Assembly: GCA_910585205.1 (NCBI GenBank)
Contig: CAJUCC010000054.1
Coordinates: 1-37,209, forward strand
Reading direction: 5' to 3'
DNA: 37,209 nucleotides
Source of the DNA: an uncultured Lachnospiraceae bacterium
Lineage (GTDB): Bacteria > Bacillota > Clostridia > Lachnospirales > Lachnospiraceae
The position numbers were made by a program, and so were the translations under genes. The notes under the pieces are model-generated. The model was given only the letters and a program-made list of their open reading frames with translations, did no database searches and was not told where the DNA came from. Shown one piece after another: positions 1-7,537 of the stretch (positions are counted from its first letter, which is position 1; each line of letters starts with the position of its first letter).

Positions 1-52
1 AAAGAGCATGAAAAGAGGTGTAAGGTAACCGCAGGGCAAGGTATAAGTTTTC

Positions 53-94
53 CTCCTAAGCGGTAGGTCGGAGGTTCAAGTCCTCTTAGCGACG
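53..94 (+). other. 3' half of tRNA-Arg(CCU), probable integration (att) scar
   Basis: From position 53 the sequence reads as a canonical class I tRNA from position 32 to the discriminator: anticodon loop CTCCTAA (anticodon CCT at 55-57), 3' anticodon strand GCGGT, a five-base variable loop, a T arm with stem GGAGG/CCTCT and loop TTCAAGT, then 3' acceptor strand TAGCGAC and discriminator G. No acceptor 5' strand or D arm precedes it within positions 1-52. Tyrosine-recombinase elements that integrate into tRNA genes commonly recombine in the anticodon or T region and leave such a 3' duplicate at the far junction. With its own terminator directly behind it, this looks like the junction that keeps the original chromosomal flank, so the element would lie to the left. 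The tRNA match is seen; the integration reading is inferred. Confidence 0.6.
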
Positions 95-104
95 CTGAAA
101 ACAT

Positions 105-143
105 CGCCGAAAACATTGATTTTTCAAAGTTTTCGGCGTTTCT
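105..143 (+). terminator. Intrinsic terminator behind the tRNA-Arg remnant
   Basis: CGCCGAAAAC (105-114) pairs perfectly with GTTTTCGGCG (129-138). The loop contains a further TTGA/TCAA pairing around TTTT, and a T-rich tail (TTTCTCATTT) follows. It sits ten bases after the tRNA-like acceptor end, as expected for a tRNA gene terminator. Confidence 0.8.
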
Positions 144-241
144 CATTTGACAGACCAGGAAATGCTTCCATCGTACTGCAGAGAGTTTTCAGACAGCATC
201 TTGTTCGGATTTACTCTTTTGTACATTTACCGGTTGTACTG

Positions 242-269
242 TTGACACGTTCCTCTGCGCTATGATAAA
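242..269 (+). promoter_or_regulatory. Possible promoter of the carboxypeptidase gene
   Basis: TTGACA at 242-247 is a perfect -35 hexamer. The best -10 candidate is GATAAA at 264-269, giving a 16-base spacer; the better hexamer TATGAT (261-266) would leave only 13 bases. The start codon at 311 is preceded by GGGAG at 298-302. This is a moderate prediction because of the imperfect -10. Confidence 0.4.
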
Positions 270-310
270 CTGAAAATAGTTTTCACACAAAAACCCCGGG
301 AGTACAGTGA

Positions 311-1795
311 ATGAAAAAAACAATGCGAAAACGTCTTCTGATATTAGGAATGGGCGTTTTTCTTTTTACCCATACGGTTCTCGCTGAAAGTTTGATTTCT
401 TATGCCACAGATTTTCAGGCCGAGGAAGAGGCGCGGCGGGCGCTGCCGATCGAATCAAACAGCTATGAGGAATGGCCGGACGGTCCGGCGGTGGGAGCTC
501 AGGGCGCGATTTTGATGGAAGCGGAAACCGGAACGATATTATACGCAAAAAATATCCATGAAGAACTGTATCCGGCCAGCGTTACCAAAATCCTGACATG
601 TCTGATCGGCGCGGAACGGTGCCAGATGGACGAAGATGTGGTGATGTCCCATGAAGCGGTATTCAGCATTCCGCGCGACAGTTCCAATATCGGTCTGGAT
701 GAAGGGGAAATCATTACGGTGGAGCAATGTCTCTACGGAATTCTCGTAGCTTCCGCCAATGAGGCGGCCAATGCTCTTGCGGAGCATGTGAGCGGCAGTA
801 TGGAAGAGTTTGTGAAGCTGATGAATGAGCGGGCAAAGGAATTGGGATGTCAGAACTCACATTTTGTGACAACAAACGGTCTGCACGATGAACAGCATTA
901 TACGAGTCCCTATGATCTGGCTCTGATTGCTAAGGAATTTTTTAAAAACGAACTGTTGTGTAAGATGTCATCGACACCGACGTATCATATTCCGCAGTCA
1001 CCGACGCAGCCGGATGATGATTTGTATGCCAATACCCATAATCAGCTTTTGTTTCCCGGCGGAAAATATAATTATGAGTATGTGGTGGGAAGCAAGACCG
1101 GTTTCACACAGGACTCCCGGCAGACGCTTGTATCCTGTGCGGAAAAAGACGGTATGCGTCTGATCTGTGTCGTTATGCGGGAGGAGACGCCGCATCAGTT
1201 CGAGGACACAATCAGCCTGTTTGAATATGGTTTTGCCAATTTTCAGAAATTAAATATTGCTGCCAATGAGAAAGAATATACGGTGGAAAATCACGACTTT
1301 TTCCAGACGGAGAGTGATGTGTTTGGAGAATCCAAACCGATTCTTTCCATCAATCCTTCCGACAGTGTGGTGATTCCTATTACGGCGGTATTTGAGGATA
1401 TGGATTCCGAGCTGACTTATGATACGGAATCGGAATCTTCCGTGGCTTCGATTCAGTATACGTATCACGGGATTCCGGTGGGCAGCGCCACGGTTGATCT
1501 GGCCGAAGGAGAGGCAGACAACACCTTTGATCTGGAAGATCGTCAGAATATGGAGACAGAGCCGGCGGATACCGAAGAAGAAACAGACGCTTCGCCGGAA
1601 ACGGAAGAAAAAATAGTTTTTGTCAATGTGAGAGTTGTGATTTTGTGGATCATCGGGATTGCCGGATTTTTTATTCTGATTTTCGTTATCAGAGCGGTCA
1701 TCAATAATTATCAGTTTGCGAAACGGAGAAAGGTCAGAAACAGACATAAAAAACGAAAACGGTTTCCTTCCGAATTTGATGATTTTGACTTTTAA
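311..1795 (+). CDS. D-alanyl-D-alanine carboxypeptidase (low-molecular-weight PBP, DacF/PBP5 type)
   Basis: A serine DD-carboxypeptidase that trims the terminal D-Ala from peptidoglycan pentapeptides outside the membrane. The three active-site motifs of peptidase family S11 are all present and correctly ordered: SVTK at residues 90-93, SAN at 148-150 and KTG at 262-264. A signal or anchor helix lies near residues 8-25. The protein is 494 residues, longer than the usual 380-430, because an acidic linker (about 400-435) leads to a C-terminal membrane helix (about 441-464) and a very basic cytoplasmic tail (KRRKVRNRHKKRKR). The usual family members attach by an amphipathic C-terminal helix, so a true transmembrane anchor is a variation. 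It is a single-gene unit followed by a strong terminator. The family call is firm; the dacF/dacA/dacB subtype cannot be fixed. Confidence 0.93.
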   Translation: MKKTMRKRLLILGMGVFLFTHTVLAESLISYATDFQAEEEARRALPIESNSYEEWPDGPAVGAQGAILMEAETGTILYAKNIHEELYPASVTKILTCLIGAERCQMDEDVVMSHEAVFSIPRDSSNIGLDEGEIITVEQCLYGILVASANEAANALAEHVSGSMEEFVKLMNERAKELGCQNSHFVTTNGLHDEQHYTSPYDLALIAKEFFKNELLCKMSSTPTYHIPQSPTQPDDDLYANTHNQLLFPGGKYNYEYVVGSKTGFTQDSRQTLVSCAEKDGMRLICVVMREETPHQFEDTISLFEYGFANFQKLNIAANEKEYTVENHDFFQTESDVFGESKPILSINPSDSVVIPITAVFEDMDSELTYDTESESSVASIQYTYHGIPVGSATVDLAEGEADNTFDLEDRQNMETEPADTEEETDASPETEEKIVFVNVRVVILWIIGIAGFFILIFVIRAVINNYQFAKRRKVRNRHKKRKRFPSEFDDFDF

Positions 1796-1799
1796 AGTA

Positions 1800-1847
1800 T
1801 CAGCCTTTGACAGCTGCGATTCTGCTTTGTCAAAGGCTGATTGTTTT
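1800..1847 (+). terminator. Terminator between convergent genes
   Basis: CAGCCTTTGACA (1801-1812) pairs with TGTCAAAGGCTG (1828-1839), a 12-bp perfect stem extended by T1800-A1840, followed by TTGTTTT. It ends the carboxypeptidase transcript and may also serve the convergent exonuclease gene. Confidence 0.85.
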
Positions 1848-1870
1848 GCAGGGTTATGAAAACAAAACGT

Positions 1871-2827
1871 TCAGGAAGTTTTTGCACGCTGCCGTTTTAG
1901 TTTGCGGAGTACGCGTGCATGTTCCTGACGTTCTTTTATTTTATCCGCATCCTGTTCGGAAATGAATTTCAGTGTTTTTACGATATATACGCCGTCTTCT
2001 TCTCCGTCTTTTCGAATTCTTATTTTTCCTTTCATATAACCGTGCTGTTCACAATAGGAAAGGCTGTAATAATGCTTTCCGTTGGGGGTGAACCAGCGTA
2101 TTTTGCGTTTGAGATTTTTATGGCAGTGATAACATTTGGTACTGCACACTTCCCTGTCTTTCATGGCTTCCTGCTTATCCGCGAATTTTCGGGAAATATA
2201 TTTGGCGTAATTGTCGAATGTGATATGGATTTCTTCTTTTCGGCAGGCAGGCTTGTGGAACAGGTCAAAGGAAATATTTTTTTCCAGAGAGACATCCAGC
2301 TTTGCCAGTACCTTTGCGGTATAATAGGCATCACTGAACGCTCTGTGGAAAGGAATATCCTTTTCGATGTGCAGAAAATCCACGGCATATTCCAGAGCGC
2401 GCCGGGACTTTTGATCTTCATAAGCGATACTGAACAGTTTTTGTATATCCAGAAAGGGCAGGGGACTCCGGCATAACGGTTCCATATGATAATATGCCAT
2501 ATTTCTTTGCAGTTCTGTCAGATCCAGAGGTCCCCACGTACAGAACATGGAATCGGTGCCGCACCATTCCAGAAACCGCTCTGTCACGGGTACAAATTCA
2601 TCACCTTTCTCCAGTTCTTTCATCTGTAAATGAATCAGGCTGCGGGTGATTTTATGCATTTCCTTGTATACGCGGGGATGGATCAGTTCATTGAAACGGC
2701 CGATTATCTTTTTTTCGCTGTCCAGTTTGACAGCGCCGATCTCAATGATCTCAAAAGGAATCTCTTTGATTTCTCCTTCGGGAGAATTGCTTTGATTCCA
2801 TTCCAGATCAAATACGATATAGTTCAT
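1871..2827 (-). CDS. KapD-like DEDDh 3'-5' exonuclease with C-terminal Cys cluster
   Basis: A DnaQ-fold exonuclease. The catalytic acids of the DEDDh group are visible: D7 and E9 in the first motif (VFDLEW), D102 in the second, and H161 with D166 in the third (HRAFSDAYYTA). This is the pattern of the KapD / sporulation-inhibitor exonuclease family, related to RNases that trim 3' ends. The protein is longer (318 residues) than plain KapD (about 205). The extra C-terminal part carries C228, C232, C235, H236, C259 and H262, which could bind a metal ion, followed by a basic tail. Its ATG overlaps the glgX stop codon (ATGA, 2824-2827), so the two are translationally coupled. The substrate is unknown; the exonuclease call is secure, the name KapD less so. 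Confidence 0.82.
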   Translation of the reverse strand: MNYIVFDLEWNQSNSPEGEIKEIPFEIIEIGAVKLDSEKKIIGRFNELIHPRVYKEMHKITRSLIHLQMKELEKGDEFVPVTERFLEWCGTDSMFCTWGPLDLTELQRNMAYYHMEPLCRSPLPFLDIQKLFSIAYEDQKSRRALEYAVDFLHIEKDIPFHRAFSDAYYTAKVLAKLDVSLEKNISFDLFHKPACRKEEIHITFDNYAKYISRKFADKQEAMKDREVCSTKCYHCHKNLKRKIRWFTPNGKHYYSLSYCEQHGYMKGKIRIRKDGEEDGVYIVKTLKFISEQDADKIKERQEHARVLRKLKRQRAKTS

Positions 2828-4923
2828 CGTGCTCTCCTTCCCGTAAAGATCGCAACGCTTCGTTCTTTCATGGTAAATTCACCGGCAATCTCAGGGCTCT
2901 CCTTTTCTTCATAATAAGGCTTTTCCCGATAAGGCACGCCCGTATTGGCAGACAAATACCAGGAAAAATGCAGGGGCAGATAAGGAAGGCGGATCAATGC
3001 CGGTTCCCAATATGCGTTGATGCAGATATATACAATATCTTCGGTCTCCGTTTTTTTGTCGTAGCCGGTGTACAAAACACCGAGTGTTCTCGTATCCTGT
3101 CTTGTCTCGGACCGGTCAGGCGCCCCGTTGTGGATACTGATGGAAGGGTAGCCCGTTCCGGAATGACACAGGTCCATGCGGATTGCAGGATGTTGTTTCC
3201 GATAAGCGATCATAAAGCGGAAAAATTCATATATATCATGATTTTTTTTCAGCATATTCCAGTCCAGCCAGGAAATAATACTGTCCTGACAATAACTGTT
3301 GTTATTTCCAAACTGTGTGTTCCCGAATTCGTCTCCGGCCAGAAACATGGGCGTACCGCGGCTGCACAGCAGGACAGCGCAGGCATTTTTGATAAGGCGG
3401 TTGCGCAGTTCAATGACGGCAGGTTCATCCGTCTCTCCCTCGATACCGCAGTTCCAGCTCCGGTTATCATCCGTTCCGTCGGTATTATTCCAGCCATTGG
3501 CCTCGTTGTGTTTGATGTTGTAGGCATAGAGGTCATAGAGTGTGAAACCGTCATGGCAGGTGAGGAAATTGACGGAAGAGTCATAGCCCCGCCCGTAATT
3601 TTTGTACAGATCAGGGGAACCGATAATGCGCAGAGCGGCTTCCGGTGCGGCCCACAGATCGCCTTTGAGGTAATTGCGCAGACAGTCTCTGTATTTTCCG
3701 TTCCATTCCGCCCAGCGGTTCCAGGAGGGGAATGTGCCGACCTGATACAGGCCACCGGCGTCCCAGGCCTCTGCGATCAGCTTGGTATTGCCCAGAATGG
3801 GATCCAGAGCGAGCTGCTTTAAAAGCGGCGGATTGTTCATCGGGGAACCGTCTTCGTTTCGTCCCAGAATGGTAGCCAGATCGAAACGAAATCCGTCGAT
3901 GCGATAGTCTGTCACCCAGTAGCGCAGGCATTCCAGAATCATCTGCTGCACAATGGGATGATTACAGTTGAGGGTATTGCCGCAGCCGCTGAAATTATAA
4001 TAGGAGCCGTCCGGTGTCAGCATATAGTAAATATTATTGTCAAATCCTTTAAAAGAAATGTATGGGCCCCGTTCGTTTCCTTCTGCCGTATGGTTAAACA
4101 CTACATCAAGAATCACTTCGATACCGTTATTTTTCAGATCGCGGATTACTTCTTTGAGTTCGGTGCCTTCGCGGTTGTGCTCGCGGTCTGAGTTATAGCT
4201 TGTGTTGGGGGCGAAAAATCCCACCGTATTATAGCCCCAATAATCGAGCAGCATCCGGCCGTCCACGACACGCTTATCCCTTGTCTCATCAAACTCAAAG
4301 ATGGGCATCAGTTCCACAGCATTGATCCCCAGATCCTTCAGATAGGGAATTTTTTCCCGTAGTCCCGAAAAGGTTCCCCGGTGTGTTACGCCGGACGATT
4401 TGTCCATGGTAAAGCCCCGTACATGGAGTTCATAAATAACCAGATCTTCCATGGGAATCATCGACTGTTTTTCAATGCCCCAGTCAAAGTTATTGCGAAC
4501 TACTCTGGCGCGGTAGCCGTTCTGATTGGAAGTGATCCCCCAAACGCTCTGGCCGGCGACCGCTTTGGCGTAAGGATCCAGTAAAATATGGTTTTTATCA
4601 AAGATCAGTCCTTTTTCCGGATCGTAGGGACCGTCCAGACGATAGGCATATTCGAATTCTTCAATATTTAACCCAAATACGATCATGGAATATACTTTTC
4701 CGATGCGATAACGTTCCGGAAAGGGAATGACAGCGAAGGGATCTTCTTCTCCCCGGTTATAGAGAAGAAGTTCACACGAAGTGGCGTTTTGTGACTGTAC
4801 CGTGAAATTGACACAACTGTTGGACAGTGCGGTGGCGCCGTTTTGGGAATAAAATCCGGGACGGACTTCATAGCCATTGATAATATCTAGTACTTTTAAT
4901 TCCTGTATCGGCATAATTGGCAT
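2824..4923 (-). CDS. glgX: Glycogen debranching enzyme / isoamylase-type GH13 (GlgX family)
   Basis: Hydrolyses alpha-1,6 branch linkages in glycogen or limit dextrins in the cytoplasm; no signal peptide is seen. The N-terminal part (about 15-130) resembles the CBM48/early-set domain of isoamylases. The GH13 signatures are complete: DVVFNH at 273-278, the nucleophile D348 in GFRFDLA, the acid/base E385 in IAEAWD, and H457-D458 in TCHDG. The 699-residue length fits GlgX (about 650-720). The start at 4923 is supported by AGGGGA seven bases upstream; a second Met at codon 4 is possible. It leads a two-gene unit with the exonuclease and is divergent from trmB. No glycogen synthase or branching enzyme lies within the window, so a role in glycogen turnover rather than a full glg operon is inferred. 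Confidence 0.92.
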   Translation of the reverse strand: MPIMPIQELKVLDIINGYEVRPGFYSQNGATALSNSCVNFTVQSQNATSCELLLYNRGEEDPFAVIPFPERYRIGKVYSMIVFGLNIEEFEYAYRLDGPYDPEKGLIFDKNHILLDPYAKAVAGQSVWGITSNQNGYRARVVRNNFDWGIEKQSMIPMEDLVIYELHVRGFTMDKSSGVTHRGTFSGLREKIPYLKDLGINAVELMPIFEFDETRDKRVVDGRMLLDYWGYNTVGFFAPNTSYNSDREHNREGTELKEVIRDLKNNGIEVILDVVFNHTAEGNERGPYISFKGFDNNIYYMLTPDGSYYNFSGCGNTLNCNHPIVQQMILECLRYWVTDYRIDGFRFDLATILGRNEDGSPMNNPPLLKQLALDPILGNTKLIAEAWDAGGLYQVGTFPSWNRWAEWNGKYRDCLRNYLKGDLWAAPEAALRIIGSPDLYKNYGRGYDSSVNFLTCHDGFTLYDLYAYNIKHNEANGWNNTDGTDDNRSWNCGIEGETDEPAVIELRNRLIKNACAVLLCSRGTPMFLAGDEFGNTQFGNNNSYCQDSIISWLDWNMLKKNHDIYEFFRFMIAYRKQHPAIRMDLCHSGTGYPSISIHNGAPDRSETRQDTRTLGVLYTGYDKKTETEDIVYICINAYWEPALIRLPYLPLHFSWYLSANTGVPYREKPYYEEKESPEIAGEFTMKERSVAIFTGRRAR

Positions 4924-4965
4924 TGTTATTTCCCCTTTTACATTGATTACTGTTATCTTTTTCCT

Positions 4966-4997
4966 ATTCTAACATAATCTCTTGTTGTTGGGAATTG
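4966..4997 (-). promoter_or_regulatory. Possible extended -10 promoter for glgX
   Basis: On the minus strand TG-T-TAGAAT gives an extended -10, with the hexamer complementary to 4966-4971. A weak TTCCCA lies 17 bases further upstream. It is divergent from, and nearly abuts, the trmB promoter. Confidence 0.4.
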
Positions 4998-5023
4998 CTT
5001 TTCCATTTTAAGTGGTGTATAAT
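4995..5023 (+). promoter_or_regulatory. Promoter of trmB-trxA
   Basis: TTGCTT (4995-5000), a 17-base spacer, and a perfect TATAAT (5018-5023). It stands about 40 bases before the trmB start codon. Confidence 0.75.
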
Positions 5024-5063
5024 ACAAAAATTGAAAATATATTATAATAAGGAAAAATATGAT

Positions 5064-5729
5064 ATGCGTTTACGAAATATTCCCGGTTCACAGGAAGTGA
5101 TAGCGGCCTGCCCTTTTGTTGTGAAAGAGCCGGAGAGCCACAGAGGCCATTGGCGCGGTTATTTTGGCAATGAGAATCCCGTTCATATCGAAGTCGGAAT
5201 GGGAAAAGGAAAGTTTCTGATGACGCTGGCAGCGGCGCATCCGCATGTGAATTATATTGGCATTGAGCGGTATACAAGTGTCCTTCTGCGGGCCGTACAG
5301 AAAAGAAGGGAGCAACCGCTTTCCAATCTTTGTTTCGTCTGCATGGATGCGGCGGATTTGGAAGCGGTTTTTGCACCGGGAGAGGTATCGCGGATTTATC
5401 TGAATTTTTCCGATCCATGGCCGAAAGACCGTCATGCGAAACGGCGTCTTCCTTCCGCCGTGTTTTTGGCCCGTTATGACACGATATTGTGTGCGGACGG
5501 CAGAGTGGAATTTAAGACGGACAACCGGGGATTATTTGATTTCGCGGTGGAGGAGGCAGAGCTGGCAGGCTGGGAGACGGAACGGCTCACCTACGATCTG
5601 CACGGAGATGCGGTGATGATGCAGGATAATGTGATGACAGAATATGAGGAACGGTTTTCGGCCGCCGGCAATCCGATCTGTAAGTATGTTTTATATCGAC
5701 GGGGAAAAAAGAAGCCGCGGGAGGTATAG
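5064..5729 (+). CDS. trmB: tRNA (guanine-N7-)-methyltransferase
   Basis: Transfers a methyl group from S-adenosylmethionine to N7 of G46 in the variable loop of tRNAs. The SAM-binding motif I reads IEVGMGKGKF around residues 42-51, and the family signature FSDPWPKDRHAKRR spans 115-128. The chosen ATG at 5064 has AAGGA at 5049-5053 and gives 221 residues, within the normal 210-240. A longer reading from a TTG at 4995 would start inside the promoter's -35 hexamer and is unlikely. Thioredoxin follows 53 bases later on the same strand. Confidence 0.94.
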   Translation: MRLRNIPGSQEVIAACPFVVKEPESHRGHWRGYFGNENPVHIEVGMGKGKFLMTLAAAHPHVNYIGIERYTSVLLRAVQKRREQPLSNLCFVCMDAADLEAVFAPGEVSRIYLNFSDPWPKDRHAKRRLPSAVFLARYDTILCADGRVEFKTDNRGLFDFAVEEAELAGWETERLTYDLHGDAVMMQDNVMTEYEERFSAAGNPICKYVLYRRGKKKPREV

Positions 5730-5782
5730 ATCAATCAAATATTCACACAATAAAAAAACAGTCATAGAAAGGATGGAAAATT

Positions 5783-6097
5783 ATGGAGTACAAATTTACG
5801 GACGAAAATTTTGATGCGGAAGTGCTGCAGTCTGATTTGCCGGTTTTTGTGGACTTTTACGCAGACTGGTGTGTTCCCTGCAAGATGATGGCGCCGATCG
5901 TAAAAGAGCTGGCGGAAAAGTATGACGGCAAAGTCAAGACAGGAAAACTGGATACGCAGGAAAATCCGGCTGTCACCGAAAAATACGGAGTTATGTCGAT
6001 TCCGACCTTTATGATTTTTCGTAAGGGAGAAGTAATATTTACGGTGTCAGGCGCGGTACCCAGACAGGAGCTGGAAGACGCGCTGGATCATATATAA
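5783..6097 (+). CDS. trxA: Thioredoxin with WCVPC active site
   Basis: A small dithiol-disulfide oxidoreductase of 104 residues, the normal thioredoxin length, without a signal peptide. The active site is W29-C30-V31-P32-C33-K34, where nearly all thioredoxins have Gly between Cys and Pro; the fold markers VDFYADWC and the cis-proline loop SIPTFMIF are normal. A change of the first X residue in CXXC usually shifts redox potential or partner choice, so the exact role may differ from housekeeping TrxA. The RBS AAGGATGG lies at 5769-5776. No thioredoxin reductase gene is nearby. A stable hairpin separates it from the antiporter operon downstream. Confidence 0.9.
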   Translation: MEYKFTDENFDAEVLQSDLPVFVDFYADWCVPCKMMAPIVKELAEKYDGKVKTGKLDTQENPAVTEKYGVMSIPTFMIFRKGEVIFTVSGAVPRQELEDALDHI

Positions 6098-6103
6098 GGA
6101 CAG

Positions 6104-6150
6104 GGGGGCTGTCACATGTTTCGGTTGACCGAATGTGTGCAGCTCCTTTT
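6104..6150 (+). terminator. Hairpin between trxA and the antiporter operon (terminator or attenuator)
   Basis: GGGGGCTG (6104-6111) pairs with CAGCTCCT (6140-6147), one base is bulged, and inner helices CACA/TGTG and TTCGG/CCGAA close a TTGA loop. Only four T residues follow (6147-6150). The helix is strong but the T tract short, so partial termination with read-through is plausible. No clear promoter was found between this hairpin and mnhE. Confidence 0.6.
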
Positions 6151-6165
6151 CGCGGAGGTTACTTT

Positions 6166-6630
6166 ATGTTTGTGATATTTTTGGTGCTTTGGATCGTTTT
6201 CAACGGCTGCTTTACCTGGGAGATTTTCTGGTTTGGCGTGGCGATCGCCGCCTGTATGTATGCGTTTATCTGCAAATTTATGGATTTCAGTTTTCAAAAA
6301 GATATGATTTGGACAAAGCGCAGTCTTTTGCTGCTTCGCTATCTTGTGATTTTGATCGTGGAGATTATCAGAGCAAATATTGCGGCGATGAAGCTTCTTT
6401 TTTCGGAAAAAAATGCCGTGGAGCCGATTCTTATCCGGTTTCGGACCTCTTTGCAGACGAAAGCGGCGCGGGTGCTGCTGGCCAATTCCATTACGCTGAC
6501 ACCGGGGACGATCACCGTATCATTGGAAGGGGATGAACTGGTGGTGCATTGTCTGGATAAAACACTGGCGGAAGGGCTTGCGGACGGTATTTTTGCAAAA
6601 GAACTGGAGAGGCTGGAAAAGGTGAAGTGA
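6166..6630 (+). CDS. Mrp/Mbh-type antiporter subunit E (MnhE/MrpE, MbhA-like)
   Basis: First gene of the multisubunit cation/proton antiporter operon. It has two or three membrane helices at the N terminus (about 1-35 and 55-75) and then the typical cytoplasmic MnhE domain with the signature ANSITLTPGT around residues 108-117. The length of 154 residues matches MrpE (about 155-160). The ATG at 6166 is chosen because GGAGG (6154-6158) stands seven bases upstream; an in-frame upstream ATG at 6133 lies inside the preceding hairpin. It is followed within two bases by the F subunit. In Mrp complexes MrpE is a small peripheral membrane subunit needed for full activity. Confidence 0.9.
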   Translation: MFVIFLVLWIVFNGCFTWEIFWFGVAIAACMYAFICKFMDFSFQKDMIWTKRSLLLLRYLVILIVEIIRANIAAMKLLFSEKNAVEPILIRFRTSLQTKAARVLLANSITLTPGTITVSLEGDELVVHCLDKTLAEGLADGIFAKELERLEKVK

Positions 6631-6631
6631 A

Positions 6632-6949
6632 ATGATGGCATTAGCGGAAATCAAACATTTTGTATATGAAACCTGCCTGATTATTCTGGCGGTTATGCTG
6701 ATGCTCTGCCTTTTGCGGGCGGTGCTCGGTCCCCGCGTGGCAGACCGTATCGTGGCGGTGAATATGATGGGAACGATGGTTATGGTTATGATTGCCATTC
6801 TGGCGATTATGATGGAGGAAAGTTACCTGATCGATGTCTGTCTGATCTATGCGATGGTCAGCTTCCTGGCGGTTATCGTTATTACGAAAGTGTATATGGG
6901 AGTTTACCGGGAGCGGCGGAGCCGGGATAAGGAGGAAAAGAATGGCTGA
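6632..6949 (+). CDS. Antiporter subunit F (MnhF/MrpF, MbhB-like)
   Basis: A 105-residue protein with three predicted membrane helices (about 10-32, 43-62, 66-88). The segment RAVLGPRVADRIVAVN is the hallmark of MrpF. The start at 6632 lies one base after the mnhE stop codon, and its RBS AAGGTG is inside the mnhE end. The last eight bases overlap the G subunit gene, indicating translational coupling. Part of the membrane core of the antiporter. Confidence 0.9.
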   Translation: MMALAEIKHFVYETCLIILAVMLMLCLLRAVLGPRVADRIVAVNMMGTMVMVMIAILAIMMEESYLIDVCLIYAMVSFLAVIVITKVYMGVYRERRSRDKEEKNG

Positions 6950-7265
6950 ATGGGTTTGTTTTATCGCGGGGATGCTCTTTCTTCTGACAGGGCTTGTGAT
7001 CTTTGCCATTGAATTGTATGGAGCGTACCGCTACGACTATGTGCTGAACCGGATGCATATGGCGGCGTTTGGCGATACGTTCGGAATCGGCGTTTCGCTT
7101 CTGGGACTGATGATTATAAACGGATTTCATTTTTCGACGCTGAAATTGGCGTTGATTATTATTTTTCTCTGGTGTGCCAGCCCGGTGTCTTCTCATTTGA
7201 TTGCCAGACTGGAGGCGGCTACCAATGAAAATCCCGAGGCGCATATGGAGGTGGAAAAGAAATGA
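6942..7265 (+). CDS. Antiporter subunit G (MnhG/MrpG, MbhC-like)
   Basis: A 107-residue protein with three membrane helices (about 3-25, 38-58, 64-88). The start at 6942 is preceded by AAGGAGG (6929-6935) and gives MAEWVCFIAG; a longer reading in the same frame from 6849 would lie wholly within mnhF and lacks an RBS. The segments NRMHMAAFGDTFGI and CASPVSSHLIARLE match the MnhG family, in which the last motif normally reads NPxxxHxLxRAA. It overlaps mnhF by eight bases and the next gene by four. Confidence 0.88.
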   Translation: MAEWVCFIAGMLFLLTGLVIFAIELYGAYRYDYVLNRMHMAAFGDTFGIGVSLLGLMIINGFHFSTLKLALIIIFLWCASPVSSHLIARLEAATNENPEAHMEVEKK

Positions 7266-7537
7266 CGGTATTTACATACATGTTGATGGGATTTCTTGTA
7301 TGCTGTGCGGTTTCCGTCAGTCTGTCCAAAAATCTGCTGAATTCCATTCTGATCTATATGTCGTACAGTCTTGTAATGTCGATTATCTGGGTGATATTGG
7401 AATCGCCCGATCTGGCGATAACCGAAGCGGCTGTCGGTGCGGGTGTCACCAGCATTTTGTTTTTTGTTACGCTGAAAAAGATTCATGCCGTTGATGAAAG
7501 AGAGAAGAGAAAGAAACATGAGCAGGAAGAAGAGTGA
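7262..7537 (+). CDS. DUF4040 subunit (MbhD-like; equivalent to a C-terminal part of MrpA)
   Basis: A 91-residue membrane protein with three helices. The motif ESPDLAITEAAVGAG (about 47-61) identifies the DUF4040/MbhD family. In ordinary Mrp systems this domain is fused to the large MrpA subunit; here, as in archaeal membrane-bound hydrogenases, it is a free-standing gene. It starts four bases before the mnhG stop (ATGA overlap) and its highly charged tail overlaps the next gene by 20 bases. Acidic residues in this motif have been proposed to line an ion pathway, which is family knowledge and not visible in the sequence itself. Confidence 0.88.
   Translation: MTVFTYMLMGFLVCCAVSVSLSKNLLNSILIYMSYSLVMSIIWVILESPDLAITEAAVGAGVTSILFFVTLKKIHAVDEREKRKKHEQEEE

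Noticed and set aside
28..64. ACCGC (28-32) is complementary to GCGGT (60-64), suggesting a complete tRNA with an intron in the anticodon loop.
   Set aside because: No D arm or matching acceptor strand (GTCGCTA) can be found before it, and the 20-base insert has no group I intron features; chance pairing is more likely.
1..66. Open frames running in from the left edge and ending at 26-28 (TAA) or 64-66 (TAG), perhaps the end of an integrase gene.
   Set aside because: Too short to recognise, and the longer one runs through the tRNA remnant; nothing supports either.
1919..2476. Long plus-strand open frame opposite the exonuclease gene.
   Set aside because: No RBS, hydrophobic low-complexity translation, and it mirrors a clear conserved gene.
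2968..3822. 284-codon plus-strand open frame within glgX.
   Set aside because: It lies opposite a complete GH13 enzyme with all catalytic motifs and has no RBS.
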